A stretch of DNA of 64,000 bases from Brachynemurus nebulosus. Lineage: Eukaryota; Arthropoda; Insecta; Neuroptera; Myrmeleontidae. The first letter of the stretch is position 1. The number at the start of each line of letters is the position of its first letter. The stretch spans positions 21,414,598-21,478,597 of the forward strand of contig JAPWDM010000008.1 in NCBI GenBank assembly GCA_035578155.1. The letters run 5' to 3'. The notes below the pieces were generated by a model. The model saw only the letters and a program-made list of their open reading frames with translations, was not told the origin of the DNA and did no database searches. Of this stretch, positions 21,830 to 34,210 are shown in pieces. Made by a program: the position numbers and the translations under genes.

Positions 21830-24334
21830 TTTTATGTACGACTGCTAAAATTCCTAAATATCGATAAAAATCGAATTTATAAACCTGGCGTCTACACTTT
21901 AAATAAAACAATTTTTGGTATTTTAAAAAACCAAATGGCTGCACAAGCGCAGGTCCAACGCAAACTTTCTTTTTTTCTTTTGAAGAGGTTCATGGTGAGC
22001 AGCATAACAACTTTCAAACAACAGCCAGAATATAAAAAAAAATCTTCATTAATTTTACCAAGGCGGTACACAAGATTAATGGTAACAATTTGAAAAAGAA
22101 AAAATTAAAAATTGATTAAAAAATCAACCTTAATTTGATTATGAAACATTTATTTGTTAACCAATTTCAAAAATCACCTGAAATAATCTGTATAAGAAGC
22201 TACAGGTACAATTTCAAGTCAATCAGATGAAAATTACTGAAGCTATCTTGGCCACCGTTTTGTAAAACGTAGTTTCGAGAAAAACGCATGTAAAATTTCA
22301 AAACGTATTTTTCGTTTTGTGTGTTTATAATGTTGGGAACGCCGGTAGGCAAACAATATGGATCCTAGTGTCTATCTATGTCGAAACTTTAGAACTAAAA
22401 TGTTTTAAAACTACATACGAATTTTAAACTCTTTCAGTAATTAGAAAATAAAATGAAAAAAATATTTTTTTTAAATCAAACGTTAATTTAAAGCACACGC
22501 ACAAATTAATAATTTATCAAGTCAACTTTAAGCTTTATCGTTATTTACAATCAAACCTTAATTGTTTTATGCTTATTTAAAAATTAAATATATCCCTAAA
22601 TAAAAAATTCAAAATATTATTTACTTTCTAATCAGTTCAATCTCGTCCTGCACGTAAAAAACACGCCATTTTATTTCTGATACCATGTACAGTTTGCCCC
22701 AACGAACAGTGACATATTTACAAGGGAGCTAAGCGAACTTGTATTTTTATAACAAAAATGGACATGGTTCACGCACAAGTTACTTTAATTCAAATTAAAC
22801 TATTTTTATTTATGTATATTTAAACCTTATCCAAAGTCTCCACTACCTCAATCTCCGGGGCTAGTTATATTACAGGATTAAATTTTCTCAGGAAGGTTGA
22901 GGTTAACAGAAGCAATTTTCCAAACTTAATTTTTCATATGTTTAGGTGGAACAGTTTCCAAACTGCTAGTGTACAAAAATCACAATTTTGGACACATTGG
23001 CTAACTAATAGATTACCAAAAATCTATAGGGTAATTCCAATTAAGATAGAAGTTTGAAATTTGAAATAGTGTTTTTGGTAATAAATACTAAAAAAAAATA
23101 AAAAGTCAATGAAAATCAGTTTGTCAACTCATCAAAGAAATTTTTAAGCTAGGCACTGACAGAAAATTATTTCTAGATAATTGGGCCAACATAAATTAAA
23201 CATGGTGATTCTCAGTTTAACAAACATATCAATAGTAACGAATATATTCTTACATATGTCACATAGTGAAACACTTGATTCTTTACGACTATTTCTTGCA
23301 AACTTTGTTGACGTAAACTGTACTTACTACATAATTATATTAGATAACTGTCAGTACATAATACTAAATAATATTAAATTTAAAAACTTATACAATTGTC
23401 TATTTTCCCGCTCTGATACGATTGTCATTTGTTGATAAGATACACGCCATCTTGATTTTATATTTTTGATTAGGTTATGTCGCATTTAAAATTCAAATAA
23501 TTACAGTGGAGTTGCATTATGAAAAATAAAAATTTTGTTTGAATTATTAATTGTGTTTTATTTATCGTAAAAATTATATTATGACAGGTCGACGTAACTG
23601 AATTTTAAAGTAAATTAGATAAATTATTTTTGAATTAAATAATATTCAGATAGCATAATCAAGTTGAAAATTTATACTTAGGGACCAGTTTCAATCTTGT
23701 AGAGAGTTTTAAGGAATTAATTTGTTATCCGTTTCTTTGGATTGGGACAATTTGTATGTGAACTTTTTATTTTTGCTTTTAAAATGTCGAAATTCCCTCT
23801 ATAAATATTACCAAATCGACAGAAGTCATATTTTTAGTGGTCCGACATTATTAATTTTGATAAAAATTAAAAGAAAAAGTTCGAAAACCTATGGTTCGCT
23901 TCCAGTTTCATCATTCTATCAATTTTTCCGATTTTTATAGCGTTGAAAAATTTTAATAGACTTAATGACATAATCAAATTAAAAAATTTCTTTTTTCTCA
24001 AATTAAACTTAATGGAAGTGATTGGAATTAAGGGGCGTAAGCATTTTGGATGTGAACTTCTCAATTTTACTAATAAAATAGTGAAATTTCTTTTACAAAT
24101 ATGACTGATCCGCTGGTCTAATATTCTTAATTTTCGTAAAAATGAAAAAACGATTTCAAAAACCTATAACTCGCCTATAACCTATAACCTATAAAAATAA
24201 AATAAAACTTTTCAACTTTTCTGAACTGAAAATGGTCTTGAAAATGGTGTTTGATACACCGAAACCGGTGATTTAATCAACGTGATTAAAAAATTTTTTA
24301 AAATTTTTTGATTTTTTATTTTGCTTGATTTTAG

Positions 24335-25890
24335 CCCTAGAATCATACGTAATTCGCTGGAAATTGTTACTAATAATCTATGTGACAGTGACATTTCATC
24401 AGCTTTTTGACTTGATACAGGATGGTCACATAAAGCATTTTTTTAAAATATTTTTTGTTTATTGTGCAAATCTGTCTTTTTTCAAATGAATCACCTATAT
24501 TTTTTATTATAATTACGTAGAAAGATGTAAAGTCTATCTATTACTATAAGATATTCTTATACCTAAAACTGATATTTTGGAAGTTACATAGAATTTATAT
24601 AATAAAATGATCAGTTAGGTTTACTATGGGCACGGCTAACACAAAAACCACGGGACAGATTTCAATGAAACTTTAAAAATTTATTCCTTAGACGCTTCAC
24701 CATCTCAACATTGACAAAATTTTTAGTCAAAATTATCACAATATTCTTTATGGGGGTTGATATATTCAAGACAAAAGTTGATATATCAAAAATACTCCTT
24801 TAACAAAATAAATGGAAACAAAAGAAACCAAAACAAAAGATTACTTAAGTTACGATAAAAATAATATTTAAAAATTTAAAAGTTAACTTCAAAACTTTTT
24901 TACTAAATTTTCACTTTAGAAAAGAATAGTAGTAAAGTTTAATTATGGAGGAACTGAACATAATTTTAAAAAGTCCCCCAGGGTTCTGGAATCCCGAAAA
25001 GGATCTAAAATTGAATTAATTTTAAAACCATCAATATGGGAATCCATGGAAAGATCTCAGAGTGTGAAAATTAGATTTATTAATGGTTAAATCCGAGACG
25101 CTTGGCGAGCGGAGCGAAGCATTACATGTAATTAACCTTTTATAGAATTTTGAACTGTTTGGCGAGCGAAGCACTTTAAAGAACTGCTTTGAAACTAAAT
25201 TTGTCCGATTTGTTTCGGAATAATTGATTTAAAGTAGCTTTACTCACAGTTAAGATAATTTTACACGCATGAAACTGGAGGGCAAATTCAAAGGAGGTCA
25301 AAAATAAATTAATGAATAGATGATTCATCACTTTTTGAAAATTAACCCTGTAAAGAGTAAAATAGGGAATAAACGCAAAAAAATGGGGGAGAGGTCAAAC
25401 TTTACGTTTTCAACGCGTCTTTTCTAGCGTCTCCAACAATGAGTCAGTTACTTTGGGAAATGTTCAAATATAATGCAAACAGACTTATAGGGGATGTAGG
25501 GATTTAAATTTTCCGATAGGAATAGGGAGGATACTTATTCAGAGTAAAGTCTACAAAATATTAGGTATTTTAAAAATATGTAATATTTGAGTATTTTAAA
25601 TCAACATACCTTTTTTACTTCTATACCAAATTCATTGACACCGTCTTAATAGGCTTACTTTAGATTTTTAATCTATGTTATATGCTTGAAGAAATGACCA
25701 ATTAGTTTTTGAAAATTTTCAATTGTTCCTAGATAACTAGCCAAAGGGAGAAATTAAAAATAAAGAGGATTGATGAGTGAGCTTACCAATAAATAAAGCC
25801 TATCATTTCAGCTTATGATAAGAAAATAAGGGCAAAATATTTTAGCAAACTACCTAAAAAGAATTACCTTTACAACGTATGATTCTAGGG
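24335..25890. mobile_element. piggyBac-like element, long degenerate copy
   Basis: The terminal 16 bp CCCTAGAATCATACGT are perfect inverted repeats and match 45010-45931 and 52060-52963. The flanks TTAG and TTAT are one change each from TTAA. At 1,556 bp it is longer than the other copies, but it holds no frame of note, so it is either decayed or non-autonomous. GGCGAGCG(G/A)AGCGAAGC words occur at 25098-25115 and 25165. Confidence 0.65.
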
Positions 25891-26600
25891 TTATTCAAAA
25901 CTTTATCGTCAAATAAGATCATGTTTGTGAAGATTTTCTAAATTTTTATTTTTAGCGAAAACTAGAGGTAAGAATGTAATTGAATTAGAATAATTTGGGT
26001 GTGAATTTTTCATTTTCATTATCAAAATGTTCAAATTCGTTTTAGAAGTGCTTTCCAGTTTTTCATTGTAATCAAACAAATTTCTGTCCCAAACAAATAT
26101 TGCATCATATTAAAAATTGATTACCTATAATTAAGAGATAATTTTTCATGATATGTCAACGAACATACCCGACCGAAGCGGTCGCATTGACGCGGGGAAA
26201 GGGAATCAGATATTTAATTTATATTTTATTCATACATTTTCACTTAAATTATTAAATGATTGATATCAAATATCATTGAATGTATAGAATATACATACAC
26301 ACAATAGCATACAATGGTGTTTAAATAACCCTTTTCAACTCCATTACCCACATTCGCCCCCTGCCCCCGTTATAGAAAAAACAATCAATTATAATTATTA
26401 ATTGTGACAATGATAAAAATACAATAAAATAAAATAATAGTGCAGTATATTATTAACTAAAACAATCTATAATTTATTTACATTATGTTAATGAATAAAA
26501 TGAAATATTTAAATGATCCATTTAAATAATTATGGAAATTAAACGGTGTATATATAGAGTGATTTGTGAAAAAGTACAGGGTAACTATTGGAAACTGACA

Positions 26601-28062
26601 TAGAAGCGGAACTAAATACCGGTAATTTTGAAAATTACATTACTACTGGTAATATTACGGTAATTTTCCGTAAAATTCGGTAATATTGGTATATTCGTAT
26701 TTTAAATGAATTAAATGTACATAAATTTGATTTTTTAGTTTTTTTTTGTTAATAAAACGGGAGGGGGTGTGTATCCGTTAAGTAATTTTTTTAAATTTTT
26801 CATCATTTTTGTAAAACTCATAAAAAATAAATTGTAAAATATTTTAAATAAAAAAAAAAATTGCCGTTGTAGAGTAAAAACAGTACACTACAATGACATC
26901 ACAATTTGAAGACAGAAGGTAAATCAAAGGTGTGTATTTATTATAATTCTGGTCAATTATTACTATTATTGTGTATTCAAGCTAACAGAAATATTTAAAA
27001 TAAAACACAATTTCAATTCATCAATGAAAATTATTAATACCGACGCGACATGTTTGTTTATAAATTGGAACTTCATTTTGAAATAATGGCGCATTTTCAA
27101 TAATTTGAATCGTTGTTTAATTTAAATTAAATAATAAGAATAAATTAAATTAAATAAATGTAAAAATAAAAATTCGTTAAGTGCGTGTTTTTGACACGCA
27201 CTAAGTAATGTTACTCAGTGAAAGTGTTAATTTATGATTTTTTGTTAACTCTATAGTAGTGGTGGAGAACTATCGATAGCACTATCGATAACTATCGATA
27301 GTTTTGACTATCGAAAACTATCGATATTTTTTTTTTACTATCGATAGTTTTCGATACTTTTTTTCAGTCATTTCGTTTACTTATAAATACTAAAGATAAT
27401 AAAAATTTCCTAGAAATTATAGCCAGAGATATAAAAACAATCATTTTAAGGGAATTTCCGGCAAAAAGGAATAATTCTGCCCCAGCGTAAAACCGGCGAC
27501 CTTTTTTCTTTCTTTTGTTTTTTTTTGCTCGTCGGCTATCTAAATGCCGCCCAACTTGGGTATCAAAAACTATCGATAAACTATCGATAACTATCGATAG
27601 TTTCACGACTATCGTAACTATCGATAGTCGGGACTATCGATAGTCAGAACTATCGATAGTCGGGACTATCGATTGTTCTCCATCACTAAAATATAGTTGT
27701 TAACTCTACAGCCCTCTTGCGTTTATTCAATATGGATGTACAACTCTATAATTATTCAATATGGATATACAACTCTATAATAATGTTTCCCCACTATGAT
27801 CACACAACGATATTAATATGTCATCCTTTGATGACATAATAAAAAATTGTAACACAATAACATTTGCTAGGGAGTAAAACATGATATTTTGTTTTTACCG
27901 CTTCTCTACTATCTTATTCACATTTGCTCTGTAATTAATATTTCAGATAATAGATGTGATAAAGATCAAAATTACCTGTGGTAATTTTTGTCGGGTAAAT
28001 TACCAAAATTACCGTCGGGTAAATTACGGTAATTTAGTAATATTACCAGACTCACATCACTA
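26601..28062. mobile_element. possible TAGTGATG-ended element with GGTAATTT arrays
   Basis: Near both edges (26620-26690, 27970-28050) GGTAATATTACC and GGTAATTTTCCG words are clustered in both orientations. The right end reads CTCACATCACTA, the complement of TAGTGATGTGAG. The left end (TAGAAGCGGAAC) is a poor match and no TSD is evident. The element at 27257-27688 is nested inside. Confidence 0.35.
27257..27688. mobile_element. hAT-like element packed with ATCGATAG repeats
   Basis: The ends TAGTGGTGGAGAAC and TAGTGATGGAGAAC (complement of the right) are inverted with one change. The flanking 8 bp (CTCTATAG, AAATATAG) share the last five bases. About 90 bp inside the left end and 120 bp inside the right end are made almost wholly of ACTATCGATAGT units; the 200-bp centre is unique. 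TATCGATA is also the site of the insect factor DREF, and CGATA that of BEAF-32. A 15-bp near-identical pair (TTGTTAACTCTA(T/C)AG) lies outside both ends. Confidence 0.7.
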
Positions 28063-28087
28063 ATTATGTACAAACGAATTTATGTAT

Positions 28088-29030
28088 TACTAGCAGCTCA
28101 TGCTAGGCTTCGCTCAGGTGTCTATTTTGATTTCATTTCGGTATTTTGGTGTTTTATATAATTTCGATGTTATAATTTCCTACATACTCATTCAAGTAAT
28201 TTTTTGCCTCATTCTCGTCCATTCCGAAAGCGAGAGGTTGGGGTCAGTAGCCGATAAGGAATTGATATATAAAAATTTATGAATAATAGCCAAAAAAACG
28301 CAGTGGAAAAAACCATTCCGCTCAAAGTCACAAAAAATTAAAATTTATTTTGCAGTTTTAGTGACCCATAATCTTTATGATTTTCTTACCCAATAGTCCA
28401 TAATTACTATGACCTTAATATCCAGTGATTCATAGTCACAATGATTTTGCTATCAACTGGTCCATAATCACTGTAATCTTACTACCCAATGGTCCAGAAT
28501 CACTATAACCTTACTACTCAGTCAGTGGTCCATAATCACTGTGATCTTACGAACCAAATTCTATTTAGCTGCTGATTTTAGGGTCTTTTTGGGGCTGGAA
28601 TACCCTAACAGAAAATTTTGACCTTACGTTAACTTCTTTCATAATTCAATAGTACCTATTTGAGAAAAAATTTCCGCAGAATCCTGGGCAACCTAATGTC
28701 AGCCTGGAATTATTTAGCTTCCTCATAATTTAAAAATTGTTAAAATCTGTTAGTTAATTTTAGAGCTTTTGGGGTCTCCAGGTCCTTGGCAGACCTCATA
28801 CAACATAGCCAGTATCAATTTAGAACAATTTAACTTTGTAACAGTGAAACAATTTTTAAAATCAATTGAGTAGTTCACTTTAGATCCTTTTTGGGTCCCT
28901 AGGGTCCAGAATAAAACCTAATATATCAATCTGGAATAGTTTAACTTTCTAACAGTGAAAAAATTTTCAAAATCGGTTGAATAGTTTATTTTGGATATTT
29001 AAGTTAGTAAGGATTATTATGTTAGTACAA
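28088..29030 (-). mobile_element. Helitron-like non-autonomous element with a central minisatellite
   Basis: On the minus strand the 3' end reads GAGCGAAGCCTAGCATGAGC-TG-CTAG, then T: a short GC-rich hairpin next to CTAG, as in Helitrons. Upstream of that come a conserved block (28225-28350, shared with 17255-17400), a 32-bp minisatellite (28365-28560) and a body (28560-29030) shared with 61570-62214. No Rep/helicase frame. The 5' end is not resolved. Confidence 0.5.
28365..28560. repeat. 32-bp minisatellite, about 6 units
   Basis: The unit is approximately CCATAATCACTGTAATCTTA-CTACCCAATGGT. It is shared with 61400-61570 and, in the opposite orientation, resembles the unit of 34211-35172. 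Confidence 0.8.
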
Positions 29031-29361
29031 AAGATTTGCAAATTAAATTTTAAACGAAAATAGATCTTGTATTTTTGAGAGGTATATTGTAGATTCTTGA
29101 TATGATACTCTGCTAGTAGACGAAATCTGATCGAAATCGGTAAGAAACATATCTGTACCCCTCTGAAATATTTTCATAATACGGTACTTGACTGTATTCA
29201 AAATTTGTTTTAAATGTTGAATAATTTTATGTATTATCCTTAAATATATTCAATTTTAGTAGTGACAAATAAAAATATTCTTTAGTTATTTAAAAATTCG
29301 ATTTTGAAAATTATAAATTTTTAGCCTTCATTTAAATGATTAAAAACGCAGTGATATTTGA

Positions 29362-29374
29362 AAATGACGTCATT
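29362..29374. promoter_or_regulatory. perfect CRE-like octamer TGACGTCA
   Basis: AAATGACGTCATTT surrounds a full palindromic CRE. A second region, GTGACGTCATTGCATACGTCAC at 30196-30217, has two CRE half-site palindromes facing each other. The sites are real as sequence; use by CREB or ATF factors is unproven. Confidence 0.25.
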
Positions 29375-29666
29375 TTTTATAGCAGATCTTATTACTGTAG
29401 TTACGTATTGTCTATGACAAACTGCATTTTCATTGTGACATTTTACAATTCTAATTGACCAAGAGAAGTTGTTTTTCTTTGTAATTTATTTTGAACTTTT
29501 TGGTTTGCAATTAATTTTGCACTCAAAAAAGAAGGAAGGAATACATCGTCACTTAATACGTAAAATATCCTTATCAACTTGTTTTAAATATTATGTTAAA
29601 AATGCTTTTATTTTTTGCTACAATTTTAAAGTTACGTTTTCTTAAAGTGCATTTAATACTTGTAGG

Positions 29667-30021
29667 TATGGAGGGAAAATATCAGGAGGACTATCTTAAT
29701 TGGCCGGAAAATAATAGAAAAATAGTTCAAAAAGTGTCCCGTTATAAGTACTAAGTAACAGTTCAAAAACTCGCCAGAATAGCGCTAGAGTAGCAAAAGA
29801 GTATAGTGATTTTTTTGTGTTGAGTTTTATAAAAATTTTTAAAATAATAAAACTATTATATGTAACAATTATAATAAAAAAACAATAATTACATAACAAC
29901 GCGGATGTTTTTCTTTCCTTGTTTACTTCTCTAAATTTACCCTTTTGCTATAGTAGCGCCGCCACTATTTACCCCTTTCTATGGACACTATTTGATACAG
30001 AGATGGTATCTACCCTCCATA
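29667..30021. mobile_element. hAT-like MITE with TATGGAGGG ends
   Basis: The ends TATGGAGGGAAAATATC and TATGGAGGGTAGATACC (complement of the right) are inverted, and the 8-bp TSD CTTGTAGG is perfect (29659-29666, 30022-30029). No coding capacity; single copy here. Confidence 0.85.
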
Positions 30022-31000
30022 CTTGTAGGGCTTCATAAAAATCTTACAGTAATAATAAATGAAGAAGATAACAAAGTAGAAAGTTGTAAATACCACTAAA
30101 ACTGAGCATGATGACTGCTGAATATTGTGTACAAATTTGAAACCATGTTGACAAGTGTTGACATGAATGAAAGCGTCATCTGTTTGAGTTAAATCGTGAC
30201 GTCATTGCATACGTCACTACGCCAAGTCGTTTTTCCCGCCAATTTGTTCATTTAAAATTGAACAATGGTTCTTTTGAAGATTTTTAAAAATTTAACAAAA
30301 ATGAACTAATTTATACGTAAGAACAAAGCATTTAGAATCATTTCTCAATTGCAGTCAAGTACCCTATTATAAAATGAATTGTATATACACAGATTACAGA
30401 TCATCTAAAAATTCTAGGTTAATTCTCGTTCAGTCTAACAATATTTGAGAAAAATTTTGCAAACTTTTAGACCACTTACATTTACAATTTCCTCTTACGA
30501 TCTCCTTGATTTCCCCCAACCAACATCATAGATTTTATTACATATCATTGACCGATGGTCATATGCATGGACTTACACATATTAAGGGATTCAATATTAT
30601 ATAATTCCTCGGTTATTAAATCAAATGGACAGCTAAATTGAGTGGTAAACATCAAAGTTACCAACGAGATACGGCAAAATGGTGAATCGCTACAAGTCAT
30701 ATATAATAAATAACATTTAATTTCATAATCCTACGGGATGATATTATTGGTACATATAATAAAATACAGTAATTATATAATTAAATTCTTTTACAGTCTG
30801 TATTTGCATCAAGTTACCTATGATTTTGTATATAATCAGACAAAACTGCAGGCGAATTTTTAAAACCCAAGTAGCTATAATTATATAAACATCTGTATGT
30901 ATAACGTTCAAAAGTTATGTCAAAAGTTCTTTAACTGATTAACATTAACAAATTAAAATATATAACCATGGATCGGCCAAAATAACTATACCTCTAAGTA

Positions 31001-31293
31001 TCTACAGGGTGTAAAACAAATAACTTTCGTCCTTTTGTGGGGTGACTCATAGCACCCTGTAGACACTAAAACCGCAGGAATTTTTTCGGAATTAACAGTC
31101 GCGTCACCCCTCAAAAGGATAAGAGTTATTTCCCTTGTATACATATATACAGGGTGTAAGGGAAATAACTCTTATCCTTTTAAGGGGTGACGCGACTGTT
31201 AATTCCGAAAAAATTCCTGCGGTTTTAGTGTCTACAGGGTGCTATGAGTCACCCCACAAAAGGACGAAAGTTATTTGTTTTGCACCCTGTAGA
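31001..31293. mobile_element. palindromic MITE with CTACAGGGTG ends
   Basis: Two arms of about 134 bp (31001-31134 and about 31155-31293) are nearly identical inverted copies. CTACAGGGTG or its complement CACCCTGTAG occurs at both tips and again inside each arm (31050-31061 region and mirror), and ATACAGGGTG occurs at the centre, so the element looks built from the same end several times. TSD not clear. Confidence 0.8.
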
Positions 31294-31484
31294 TTTCAGC
31301 GAAGAAAATTCTAAGAATTATAAAGATTAGTTGCCTTCCACAATTTTGTTCAGCTTGAATTCGATTTATCTCCTAAAGAGCATCACATTTTGGAAATGAG
31401 TGCGTCTGTTGTATATCGGTAACTCTCTGATGTAATTTTTAATCTCAGAAATGGCTTTTCAAGAAACACAAAATCTACTTAGTA

Positions 31485-32036
31485 AATTTCTAACACTGAC
31501 TGACTGACAGACAACGCACAGCCTAAACCGTTGGGTTTAGAAGAATGAGATTTCGCATAGGAGTTCCTTATGTAACGTAGGTGAGTACTAAGAAAGGATT
31601 TTTGAAAATTCGTCCCCTAAGTGGGTTTAATAGGGGATGAAAATTTGTATGTAAATTCGTTATTTTTGAAGTTAGTGGTATATAAAAATATGTTACTATG
31701 GCTATTAAAATAAATAATAAATCTTTAACACTGACTGACAGACAACGAACAGCTTAAACTGTCGGGTTTAGAAGGACGAAATCTAGCACAGGAGATATGA
31801 AAATTGGAGATTAGGCTTCCATTTATAAATAAAAGTCAGTTGTATAAACGTTTCTGGAAATTAATTCCCTACGTGGTTAAAATAGGAAATGAAAGTTCGT
31901 ATGGGAAGTTCGTAATTTTTGAAGTTAGAAACGTGGATATCGATTTAGGCTTTTGAAAAACATTAAAAGTGAGCAGAAAGTGAGTATCTAATAAAAAGAT
32001 GTTGTCGATGGAAAATCCCATCGGGTATACGGCTAG
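31485..32036 (+). mobile_element. Helitron-like element, 3' part
   Basis: It ends with GATGTTGTCGATGGAAAATC-CCATCGGGTATACGGCTAG and then T: a GATGG/CCATC hairpin about 12 nt before a terminal CTAG. Upstream is a two-unit tandem repeat (about 31485-31700 and 31725-31930) containing CTGACTGACAGACAACG, CCTAAACCGTTGGGTTTAGA-like and AATAGG(G)GATGAAA words, a type of repeat common in insect genomes. No frame. Confidence 0.6.
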
Positions 32037-32379
32037 TACTGAATAATTTATTTATTTTTTTCATGAGACAAGTAATATTTTGTACACACTCAAAACGATT
32101 TCTTTGATATTTTGTCTTTGACTCAAAAAAATATTTTTTGGTTCAAAGAAATCTTTCCTTGACTTTATTTCAGTAGTCAAAGATAGAAATATTAAAGAAA
32201 TTTTTAATATTTGAATAATGAAATTGTTTTGGGAGTGTATAATTATTGGTCTTACTATAAAAACATAAATTACTACTCAAAATTGTAATAATTTACAAAA
32301 CTACAATAAAAAAAAAAGTATAAAAGTTTGGAGGCATTTTTCTCGAAAACGGCTAGCTAGTGCATTTTACTATCTTACT

Positions 32380-32827
32380 TAGTGATGAACAAATGCAAGA
32401 CCAAGACCAAGACTGCCAAGTCTTGGTCTTGGTCTTGTTCTTGCATTAAGAGTCTTGGTATTGGTCTTGCTAGAGCAGTTTGAGTCTTGGTCTTGGTCTT
32501 GGTCTTGGTCTTGGTCTTGCAAAATGCAGACTTGGTCTTGGTCTTGGTCTTGTTATTGCTAAAAAATCTTGCATTTTCTTGCATTTTTTTTTATTAGCGA
32601 ATTCTTTTCTTCTAAAATCAGAATTTTTACTATCTTTACGTATTAATTATACTTTCAAACTATTTAAATAGTTTAGCAAGAGTCTTGCTTTTTTCTTGGT
32701 CTTGCTCACTTGAGTCTTGGTATTGATTTTGCAGGCATACTTATAGTCTTGGTCTTGGTCTTGGTCTTGCAAAAAAAGCAAGATCAAGACAAGACTGCAA
32801 GACCAAGACTAATTTTGCTCATCACTA
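32380..32827. mobile_element. hAT element made of GGTCTT hexamer repeats
   Basis: The ends TAGTGATGAACAAA and TAGTGATGAGCAAA (complement of the right) are inverted, and the 8-bp TSD ATCTTACT is perfect (32372-32379, 32828-32835). Most of the 448 bp consists of (GGTCTT)n runs on one strand in the middle and AAGACC on the other at the tips. Open frames on both strands encode only dipeptide repeats and are artefacts. Known: hAT transposases bind short subterminal repeats; here such repeats have spread over almost the entire element. Confidence 0.9.
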
Positions 32828-33571
32828 ATCTTACTATGCTAACACCCTAAAGGTATACTTAATATACCAAGTCTCGTCCCGAATCAATGTCCCAACCCAG
32901 AACCTCTCCTCCTAAGTAGTTCGTAAAACCGTATAAGTCACTTTTTAATCGATAAATAATCACCGCGCATCTTGAATCCAGAAGCATAATTATTCTTGTC
33001 GAAATGTGTTCATATTATAAGCTACCTACATGTAATTTTTTTCCTGATTTTTAATCCAAATAATCCAAAAAGCACTATGCATAATTTGTAAAGTATTTAA
33101 ACCTTACAAGTAGATATTCAGATATTATGGAATATATTTAAAGAAGATAATAATTATGACATGAAACAAGTTAAATAAATAGTTATCTTTAACCGTAGCA
33201 ATAGAATTTTCCATTTCCAAGAAACTGTAACCAACTTAAAGCTTTAATACTGATAATTACTGTAGAAGTTATAAACTTGAATAAAACGTATGTCTTTTTG
33301 AGCCAAACAATTGATAAGAACTGTCCTAATGATTAAAAAATTTTATTATACTACTTGACCTCTTTTTGTAAAATCAAAAATTTAACTGTAACCTTTCAAA
33401 GATTATATTGATTTATTTAACAAAATCAAAATTTATCGTGGAGTTCTGCGCTCCAGAATCACAATTTTACAAATAATATTTATTTAAAAACACATAATTT
33501 ATTTGAACTGTATCCAAATTTTGTTACTATTCTGAAAATTATGTTAACTTTATCAATTTAACTATTACCAT

Positions 33572-34088
33572 CACCTTTGAACCTTTTTTTATGCAGTGTT
33601 TTTTTGTGCGATTTTTTTATGCATTTTATGAAAAATGGACATTAAAATGCATAATATGAATCAAAATCAAGAGACAGTAAGAAACCTAAACACTTGCTAT
33701 AATAACTTTCTTTGATAAAAATACTTTTTAACAGCTTTTAAGCATTTAATAAATACATTGCATAAGAGCATAAGTCATTGGATCATTAATTTTTTTACAG
33801 ATGTATTTTTCAAAATTTTCATAATATTATAAAAATGAAATAAAAACGTGTAACTTAAGGCTTTATCTTGTTTAGAAAAGCAACTTCTATTAAAATTGTG
33901 AGGTTTTGAGCATTTTGAGTATTTTTTTATGCGGTCCCGATCCACCGCATAAAAAAAGTTTTTTCTTTTACAATCTGGACCAAACTAATCTTTTTATAGC
34001 TATTTATGATATTTTTGAATATTTTTTTTTTTTTTTGTACGATTTTTTTATGCGGTCTCTATCCACCGGACAAAAGAAGGATCAGCTG
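33572..34088 (-). mobile_element. TA-flanked pogo/mariner-like MITE, second copy
   Basis: This is the reverse-orientation relative of 7484-8029: the right end GGATCAGCTG then TA is intact, the left end (CACCTTTGAACC) is worn. The internal ATGCGGTC(C/T) blocks and the region CAAGAGACAGTAAGAAAC match. Two overlapping frames here are chance. Confidence 0.7.
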
Positions 34089-34210
34089 TACAGAAGAAAG
34101 ATTTTTTTCAAGACTGAAGATAATAAAATATTACTTCGGACTTACCGTTAGTAAAGATCGATTTAACTCCTCAGCAATTTTCTCTATCAAATTTCCATAT
34201 CAAAAATAAC

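Larger units (their letters stand above)
19665..24334. other. intron or upstream flank, mostly featureless
   Basis: This lies upstream of the coding exon on the minus strand. It holds small palindromes (20077-20157, 20815-20886, 21730-21829) and a tandem duplication (21426-21641). I looked for exons with acceptor, open frame and donor on the minus strand and found none that I trust. A weak inverted pair, GGACCTCTCCGGAT near 19868 and ATCCGGAGGGGTCC near 20625, may be the ends of an old element. Confidence 0.4.

Noticed and set aside
32375..32671. Overlapping frames of Lys-Thr and Gly-Leu dipeptide repeats
   Set aside because: Products of the GGTCTT hexamer repeat in the hAT element.
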